This document shows, piece after piece, positions 8,412-13,852 of a stretch of 13,852 nucleotides of DNA (position 1 is its first letter; each line of letters opens with the position of its first letter). Under the pieces are notes generated by a model, which did not search any database, had not been told where the DNA came from, and saw only the letters and a list, made by a program, of their open reading frames with translations. Both the position numbers and the translations under genes were made by a program. Source of the stretch: Acanthamoeba castellanii str. Neff (Eukaryota > Discosea > Longamoebia > Acanthamoebidae); NCBI RefSeq assembly GCF_000313135.1, contig NW_004457282.1:1-13852 (forward strand), read 5' to 3'.

Positions 8412-10083
8412 CTACTGTGCTGCAGGGAGTTCAGGGAGACGAGAGCGCCAGTCTTCTGGCAGGCCGTCGTCGCCTTCGTTGACAAGCTCCCACATGCGAG
8501 CGGCAGGCGGTGGTGGCCGGCGGTCGCTGCCGATGCAGACCAAGATGGCGTGCAGCAGCTCTCGCGGCAGGGCGCCAAACAACCCTTCTTCGTTCCCCTC
8601 GAACGCCTCTTCGCCTTGCTGCTGTCGTTTCGATTGCCACCGGTGGGCCACAAGAATCACCGAGCGCACTTCGATGTGCAGCTGTGTGGGAAGCAATCAC
8701 AAGTCAGTGGACACCTTGAATGGCAGCAGAACAACAAAGCAAATCAGAGTTGTGGCGTGGTGCCTGTGGGTCGACTGCGATGAGGCTCGCGAGCTGGGTC
8801 ATGCCCGAGCAGCGGCGACCGGAGCGCATGTAGGCGCGACCGTGGTCGGTTGCAAAGTGCCAAGTCCACAAGCGGGCCTTGGCGCGAGCGCCTTCCTCGC
8901 CGTTGGTGGCCAACTCGTTAAGCACATCTCCCACCTGCCTCGTGCGTAAAAGTAAAGCAACGTCATCAGCGTCCGGCGCTTTGATTGCGATGAGGCGGAG
9001 GGAGCGGTAGTAGCTAACCTGTAAAACCCCCCCTTTGAGCATCTCGCATGTCTCCGCGCTCAGCGAGTAGGACTGGATCTGCTTGATGAAGTCGCCTATG
9101 ATAGGCGTGCGGACCGAGCGCGCGGGACTCCATGAAACAACCCTGTGTTCAGAATGCGCCGCCACGCGTGGTGGCCGAATCAGCTGATCGCCTTGGCTCG
9201 GTACCAGAAGAGGAGGTTAAGGAGGAGGGTAGAGGGGTACGGATCGTAGCCGATCACGGCCGTGATGCCCGCCGGACCCACGGTGGGGTGGTAGAGGGGC
9301 GTGATAAGCCGAAGCTGGAACGGATGAAACGGATAAGTCTGGGGGAAGGCTACGCGCAGAAGGAATGCACCACCTGCCAGGGCGCGTTGCACGTGTAATG
9401 TGGGCGCAGTAGTTAGGACGCGGTCCAGCAGGCAAGGCGAGAAGGGCAATGAGCGTTGTACCCTCGTACGAGCCACCGGGCTCAATGATGAGCTCGGCCC
9501 AGTCGGTGTCTTTACCCACCCGCCACAAATGCACGCTGTCCTGCAGCCAGCTGCAGATGTCGGTCCTCTTTGCACGCTCTTCACGCAATGCAGGACGCAG
9601 CGCAACGTTACGTTAGCGTGCTACGGGAGACAAAGCGCTGGAGCATGGAAAGGTACCTTTGGATGACCCAGCGGTGGAGAAAATGGAGGTGCAGTCACCA
9701 ACGACGTCGTTGGCTGGGTCGGGGGCAGGGGCCAGGGGGAAGAACAGGCCGCCCCTGAGGCGCACCACCACATGCAGTCGGGAGCCGCTGTGGCGCAGGC
9801 CGTAGTGGGACAGGGGTCGGCTGTCCTCCAGTCGCTTCCCCTCGAAGATGAGCCGGATCTGGTCGGGGTCGAGGCTGCCCTTCTCCCACATCTCCTGGCA
9901 CGCCCCAATGCGGACCTTGGCCTGGCCCACGGTGGTATCTGCGCCATGACAGTCGGGGCCTGCAGCCGGCGACAGGTCTACGTTATAGCTCCTCCCCGTC
10001 AGCAGCGTGGCCGAAACATAGAAGGGCTCATAAGAGCGAGCAGTCTGCACGTCGTCGCAGGCCGGTGGTGTGGCGCGTTCCAT
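8412..10083 (-). CDS. Ubiquitin-like domain fused to a catalytically dead E2 (UEV-like) domain
   Basis: Six exons: 10083-9657, 9578-9462, 9373-9241, 9142-9019, 8934-8776, 8681-8412 (TAG), giving 409 aa. An N-terminal ubiquitin fold (about aa 20-112) contains [26 protein letters not shown] and [10 protein letters not shown]. An E2 (UBC) fold (about aa 145-260) follows: [37 protein letters not shown] and WSPARSVRT. Counting from the HPN-equivalent His210, the catalytic Cys position (H+10) is Ala220, and the Asn of HPN is Thr212, so E2 chemistry is not expected. The C-terminal about 140 aa is helical and charged, with [10 protein letters not shown] (aa 359-368) resembling the start of an F-box; that reading is weak. 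Likely a ubiquitin-pathway adaptor or regulator; the function is unknown. The exon 3 donor has an in-frame alternative 36 nt downstream (GTACCG). The exon 2 acceptor (GAAG) and exon 5 donor (GTCGAC) are the weakest joins. Confidence 0.83.
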
Positions 10084-10189
10084 GTTATGGCCTTTATGGC
10101 CAGAGTTCGACTTAGCTCCAGTATCTTCAGCTTATTTTAGCGTTTAAATGAAAATTAAATCAGGGGAGACGTGTCCAAAAAGAAGGTTG
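10084..10189. promoter_or_regulatory. Divergent promoter between the Ubl-UEV and CBM20-DUF218 genes
   Basis: 106 bp (64 bp if the plus gene starts at 10148) separate two head-to-head genes, so it must serve as a shared or overlapping promoter. It contains TTATGGCC twice (10085-10092 and 10094-10101) with one base between, beginning two bases upstream of the minus-strand ATG. An AT-rich segment lies near 10131-10160 (TTATTTTAGCGTTTAAATGA). Confidence 0.65.
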
Positions 10190-11855
10190 ATGGGCGGACG
10201 AGCCACCAAAGGCCAACGCGCAGAGGCCACTGGTAGTGCACGTGGTCCACCGCCATCAGCAGCCTTGCCATCGTTCGTGGTGGCCTCCACCACCCTCCCT
10301 CCGCCCACGTGTACTGCCTCCCCCCCGCAAATACAATATAAAGATAAAGGCAAAAATTAAAAACCCACCTCCACCACAGTTGGTCCGCGTACGGGAGATG
10401 GAGAAGATGACGAAGAGACGTGGCCAGGGCTCTCGCTGCGCCTCAGACTCGACGGTGCACCCACAAGCTATGGCCACGCCGTGCGTCTCGTCGGCAGACC
10501 AGTACGCACACCCGCCCAAGCACACGTGTACGTGGGCGGGTGGCTGATCGGGTTATGGACAGGAGTGGGGCGGGGCGTGGGACTCGAGCAAAGGCTGGCC
10601 GTTGCACTACCACCACGGCAACGGTGGCGGTTGGCAGACACGCATACCCCTGGACCTGATCCATGCATACCACTCGGCGAGTGAGAGCGGCAGCCCTCCG
10701 CTGGAGTTCAAGTTCGCCCTCGTGAATGGCCCGGTACACGCGCACTTCATTTGTGTATTTCTTGTAAACGCGTTCTTGTCGCCGGGCTTCGTTGTCGCAC
10801 CATCTGACACACTCATCAGGGAGATGTGTGGGAAGGAGGACCCAACCGGGTCCTGAGCGCTGATGCGGTTTCAGCCATTGAGAAGGCCGAGGCCAGCGGC
10901 GAGTGCACCGTGATGAAGCTTGCGTGGGAGGAACCCGATCGCGTACTGCTGACAACAGTGCGACCTACGCCACGGTATTCCGTGCACCTTCTTCTTCACC
11001 ACTCCACCATGGCCATGCACATGTGTACACAGCTCATGCCTGCCACACAGGGGAAGGACAGCAGTCGTAGTGCTGGGCAAGAAGCTGTTGCCCGACGGCC
11101 AGCCCACGCCCGACCTGGTGTCACGCATGAAAAAGGCGGCCGCCATCTATCGGGTCGAGCGTCTCCAGCGAACAACGAGAACAAGGAATGCAGCGACCAC
11201 CGATGATGACGATGGAGAAGCTAAGAGTGAAGGAAAGGGAAAAGGCAACGCGGAGAACGACGAATACGGCGACAGTGATGATGTGGTGGTGATTGTGACC
11301 GGCGGCGCGACGGTGACCGACAAGAACACTGAGTCGGTGGTGATGAAGCGATTGCTGGTGGAACTGGTACGAACAAACAAGATTTTTTGGTTCAACATGA
11401 TCTGATCAGAGCGATCACTCACACTCGGCCACAAACATCAGGGCGTGCCAGCGGAGCACGTAGTTGAAGAGCCCATGGCCATGACCACCGTCGATAATGT
11501 CGTCTACGTCTACGAGGTATGTTTATTCCGCCTCACGCGCCATTGGCTTTTTTTAAGCTCACGAGGCCGGCAGATCGTGGAATCCTTGGGCATCGAACGC
11601 ATCATGGTGGTGACGGCGGCCTACCACCTCGACCGGGCTCGGGCGCTCTTCCTGTACATGCGTCACCTGGGGCCGCCCTACCATCTCTTGATGAGCTTCG
11701 AGGGCCACGCCGCGCCACTCCCTCCCGCCGCCCTGGCACGAGAGCACGACGTCGAGTCACGGGTGCTACGCAACCTCGGCGCCCATTTGGCTGCCTATGT
11801 GCCGAGCTTGGCCTCTTCCTTCACTCCCCTCCCCCACCGCGAACAACAGCCCTAG
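10190..11855 (+). CDS. CBM20 starch/glycogen-binding module fused to a DUF218 (SanA/ElyC/YdcF-like) domain
   Basis: Seven exons: 10190-10310, 10380-10501, 10563-10733, 10820-10974, 11051-11366, 11442-11516, 11574-11855 (TAG), giving 413 aa. An upstream in-frame ATG at 10148 would add 14 aa; the N-terminal exon is low-complexity and the start is uncertain. CBM20 (about aa 54-150) shows LRLRLDG, GHAVRLVGRP, EWGGAWDSSKGWPLHY, GGGWQTRIPL, PLEFKFALVNG and VWEGGPNRVL, with the starch-binding tryptophans and the WExGPNR block. DUF218 (about aa 193-390) shows VVVLGKKLLPDGQPTPDLVS, an acidic Lys/Asp/Glu-rich insert (about aa 235-267), VVIVTGGATVTDKNTES, GVPAEHVVEE, a TTVDNV block and IERIMVVTAAYHLDRARALF. 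No signal peptide or membrane helix is seen, so it is probably cytosolic. CBM20 binds alpha-glucans. DUF218 members act in cell-envelope glycan metabolism in bacteria, but their chemistry is poorly known. A role on glycogen is inference. Confidence 0.88.
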
Positions 11856-12057
11856 AGAGGTGCCCAAATCCTTTTTCAAACATACCACAGCGCCCAGAAA
11901 AGGCTGCGTCCAAACAAACAAGCAAGCAAACAACCATGAACACCTAAAACTCTTCTCCCCACTGTGGTCCCTCACACCAACTGCCACCGCATTCCCCCAC
12001 CCACCTTCGTCGTCCGTGGGCGCTCGCTTGTCCCGACGTCCAAGAGCCCAAAAAGAA
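11856..12057. other. Intergenic: 3' flank of the CBM20-DUF218 gene
   Basis: 202 bp between the CBM20-DUF218 stop and the 3' end of the convergent tRNA gene. It has A/C-rich runs around 11905-11945. No coding or RNA gene is recognisable. It should contain the polyadenylation site, but no clear AATAAA is present. Confidence 0.5.
12050..12054 (-). terminator. RNA polymerase III terminator of tRNA-Ile
   Basis: Five A on the plus strand (TTTTT on the tRNA sense strand), three bases beyond the discriminator base. This is the usual poly-T stop for RNA polymerase III. Confidence 0.8.
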
Positions 12058-12130
12058 TGGCCAGTATGGGGATCGAACCCACGACCTTGGCGTTATTAGC
12101 ACCACGCTCTACCAACTAAGCTAACCGGCC
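12058..12130 (-). tRNA. trnI-AAU: tRNA-Ile (anticodon AAU)
   Basis: A 73-nt cloverleaf ending in discriminator A, with no encoded CCA and no intron. The acceptor stem GGCCGGT pairs with ACTGGCC (one G-U). The D arm is GCTT/GAGC, the anticodon stem TGGTG/CGCCA, and the T arm GTGGG/CCCAT with loop TTCGATC. The anticodon AAT is at plus 12095-12097; its first base is normally deaminated to inosine, so it reads AUU, AUC and AUA. Internal promoter boxes are visible: the A box over the D arm and the B box GGTTCGATCCC in the T arm. It lies antisense between two plus-strand protein genes. Confidence 0.97.
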
Positions 12131-12707
12131 CTTCCTACTTCTTCCTTTCATTACATAGTGCATTGATCTAATGATTGGTATTTTGCTCCCACGAGTAGGA
12201 AACACAGCAGTTCTTGCCCTTTCTCTGTTTCTCGAAGGTTCGCTCTCGGTCCAGTCGGGGATCCGCTGCCGCCCGCGATTCTGAGGGCATTTCTGGTGGC
12301 TTCTTATAGTCAGGTAGATCAGCCAGCAGAGAGCAACTTCAGCCTCTTCTCCAGCTGGCACCCGTCCATTTGCAAGCGGCCAATTTCTATGGCACGCTTC
12401 ACGGGACTTCTCGCGGAGAGTTGGCCGGACGAAGCCCGCCACACCCCAACAACCCGGTCGACAAATAAAAGGTCCTCGTTGTGGTTGCTCTGCCTTCCTT
12501 GACGCTTCTTCAACGATTCCAGACTCATCTACTTCACTTCTTATCTACACACATCTCATCTATCGATCTGCCTTGTTCGTTTTTTCACGACACGAACAGT
12601 TTTTCTTTCTCGGCTCTACTCCAATAATTTCAATTAACTCTCTTCACCTATTTGCTCGCGAGAGATCGATCTGCTAGCTTCACTCCACCACACAGCACCC
12701 TACAAAC
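12131..12707 (+). promoter_or_regulatory. R-SNARE upstream region (promoter and 5' leader)
   Basis: 577 bp between the 5' end of the tRNA and the R-SNARE start codon, without a supported gene. AAATAAAAGG near 12463-12472 is TATA-like. From about 12510 the sequence becomes pyrimidine-rich and ends in ACAAACATG. ATCGATCTGC occurs twice (12562-12571 and 12665-12674). The reading frames here show no recognisable domain. Confidence 0.5.
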
Positions 12708-13852
12708 ATGTCGAACACTGCGATTAGCTTGGCTTTGATTGTGGAGGACGATGGCCGCACAACCGAGGTGGTTCGTGATGGAAGCGCCCTGGAGGTGGCC
12801 CGCACCATTGTGCGAAAAATCGACAACGGCGATGATGGCAAGAAGAGCTTCGAAGACAAGGGGTACGTCCTCCCCGCCGCATGCCCTTCACGATCTTGTT
12901 CGTTTTCGTTCTCTTCTTTCCAGCCTAGGCAATTGAATTCGAACCACGCGAAAGGAGCGTGTTGTTCGGAAGCCCTTTTTTTGAAGGCGATAATGTTGGG
13001 CCGTTCTTCTACGTCGTCTCGAGTATCTTCATTCTTCGTCAAGAAGAAATGCCCCAACACAGTTCATTGCGCTAAACCTCACCTTTACGCATGCAGACAT
13101 CGATTCGACGTCTGGGTGGCGGATCGTGTGGTGTTCCTTGCGGCTGCCAAGCAGGGTGCCGCCAAGCAGCGCGTGTGCTTCGAATTCCTCGGCACGATCA
13201 GACAGGAGTACGATGTGAAGGGCTACGCAGACCAGCAGAACGTTTCCTCGTTCAAGAAGTTCGTGGAGGCCCAGCTGGTACGACCTCGCAGCCGTCCCTC
13301 GACCATTCTTGATCGCACTAATTCTTGAGATCTGATCTTGGGATCTGTAAGAACATTGACTGACTCGCCCTCCTTGCCCGTTGTGGTGGTGCCCTCCAGG
13401 ATCGGTTCTCGGACTACAAGAACGTTGACAAGATCGGAGCCGTGCAGGCCAAGGCCGACGAGGTCAAGGACATCGCCCTCCAGAACTTGGACAGACTGCT
13501 CGAGCGACAGGGCAAGTACGTACTTAGCATCCCCCCCAACGCTGGTTTGTTTTGGCAAGACTTCTACAGTGCTGACATCTCCCTTCTTCCTCATCTCCAG
13601 GCTCGAAGAGACGGTCGATGCCTCCGAGAGGCTGAAGGAGCAGGGCGGCATGTTCCAGCGTCTGTCGAGGAAGCAGAAGTGCATGGAGAGGAGGCGCAAC
13701 ATTTTCTGGACGATCGTGCTCGCCATCTGCTGTCTCGTACGCGCTCTCGCTCCCTCTCGCAGGCTCCTCTATGTGCTTGTTCTACGTCACCTGGGCTTTG
13801 TGCTGACTAACTCTGTGTGGCGTCTTGTACAGATTCTCCTGGGCCTGATTGT
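12708..13852 (+). CDS. VAMP7: Longin-type R-SNARE, VAMP7-like (3' end outside the window)
   Basis: R-SNARE for fusion of endolysosomal or secretory vesicles. Exons 12708-12862, 13097-13277, 13400-13515, 13601-13736 and 13833 onward (20 nt visible), giving 202 full codons in the window. The N-terminal longin domain covers about aa 1-110 (FEDKGHRFDVWVADRVVFLA across the first junction, then CFEFLGTIRQEY). The SNARE helix covers about aa 120-180, with IALQNLDRLLERQGKLEE placing the ionic-layer arginine at Arg148. A basic linker (RKQKCMERRR) leads into the C-terminal anchor NIFWTIVLAICCLILLGLIV, which continues past the window. Cys178 next to the membrane could be acylated (inference). Intron 1 (234 nt) is the longest in the window. 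YKT6 is ruled out by the membrane anchor. SEC22 is less likely because the longin and SNARE blocks match VAMP7 better. Confidence 0.93.

Noticed and set aside
8431..8700. Alternative reading of the Ubl-UEV last exon in an Arg/Ala-rich frame, using a GTGTCC donor
   Set aside because: It gives a compositionally biased tail. The frame with [10 protein letters not shown] is better balanced and fits a 94-nt intron.
10443..10955. 170-aa minus-strand reading frame that looks charged and protein-like
   Set aside because: Opposite CBM20 exons C and D. The plus-strand splice joins give a clear CBM20 with conserved tryptophans, while the minus frame matches nothing I know.
13223..13726. 167-aa minus-strand reading frame
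   Set aside because: Antisense to R-SNARE exons 2-4. It crosses their introns and has no domain.

Overview
The window looks like nuclear DNA of a free-living amoeba, most likely Acanthamoeba or a close relative (Amoebozoa). I infer this from the compact GC-rich genes cut by many short introns (55-234 nt), the preference for GTAC at 5' splice sites, and the gene set. It holds seven protein-coding genes and one tRNA gene, all of eukaryotic type, on both strands. All gene models below were spliced by hand. Every exon join keeps the frame, and the joined proteins align with their families across the junctions. I see no transposon, virus, CRISPR array or bacterial operon.

Layout, left to right. 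On the minus strand, read right to left: a ubiquitin-like/E2-variant fusion (10083 to 8412), a DHHC protein S-acyltransferase (8313 to 6666), fibrillarin (6333 to 5166), EMC subunit 4 (4911 to 4065), and a 20-exon membrane protein with two DOMON domains and a cytochrome b561 core (3690 to 17). On the plus strand: a CBM20-DUF218 fusion (10190 to 11855), which starts head-to-head with the ubiquitin-like/E2-variant gene across about 106 bp. Then come a minus-strand tRNA-Ile(AAU) (12130 to 12058) and a plus-strand VAMP7-type R-SNARE (12708 onward) that is cut by the window end.

There is no single pathway. Four products are membrane or secretory-system proteins: the EMC4 insertase subunit, the DHHC enzyme, the R-SNARE and the transmembrane electron carrier. 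Fibrillarin modifies rRNA in the nucleolus. The most unusual content is three domain architectures: (1) a ubiquitin fold ending in RLRGG, fused to an E2 fold that has lost its catalytic Cys and Asn; (2) a starch/glycogen-binding module fused to a DUF218 (SanA/ElyC/YdcF-like) domain, transcribed divergently from (1); (3) tandem DOMON domains that both keep candidate haem ligands, in front of a four-histidine b561 core, which predicts a four-haem electron path. Non-coding points of interest are two adjacent inverted repeats upstream of fibrillarin, a duplicated 8-mer in the divergent promoter, and a shared AT-rich 13-mer in two first introns.
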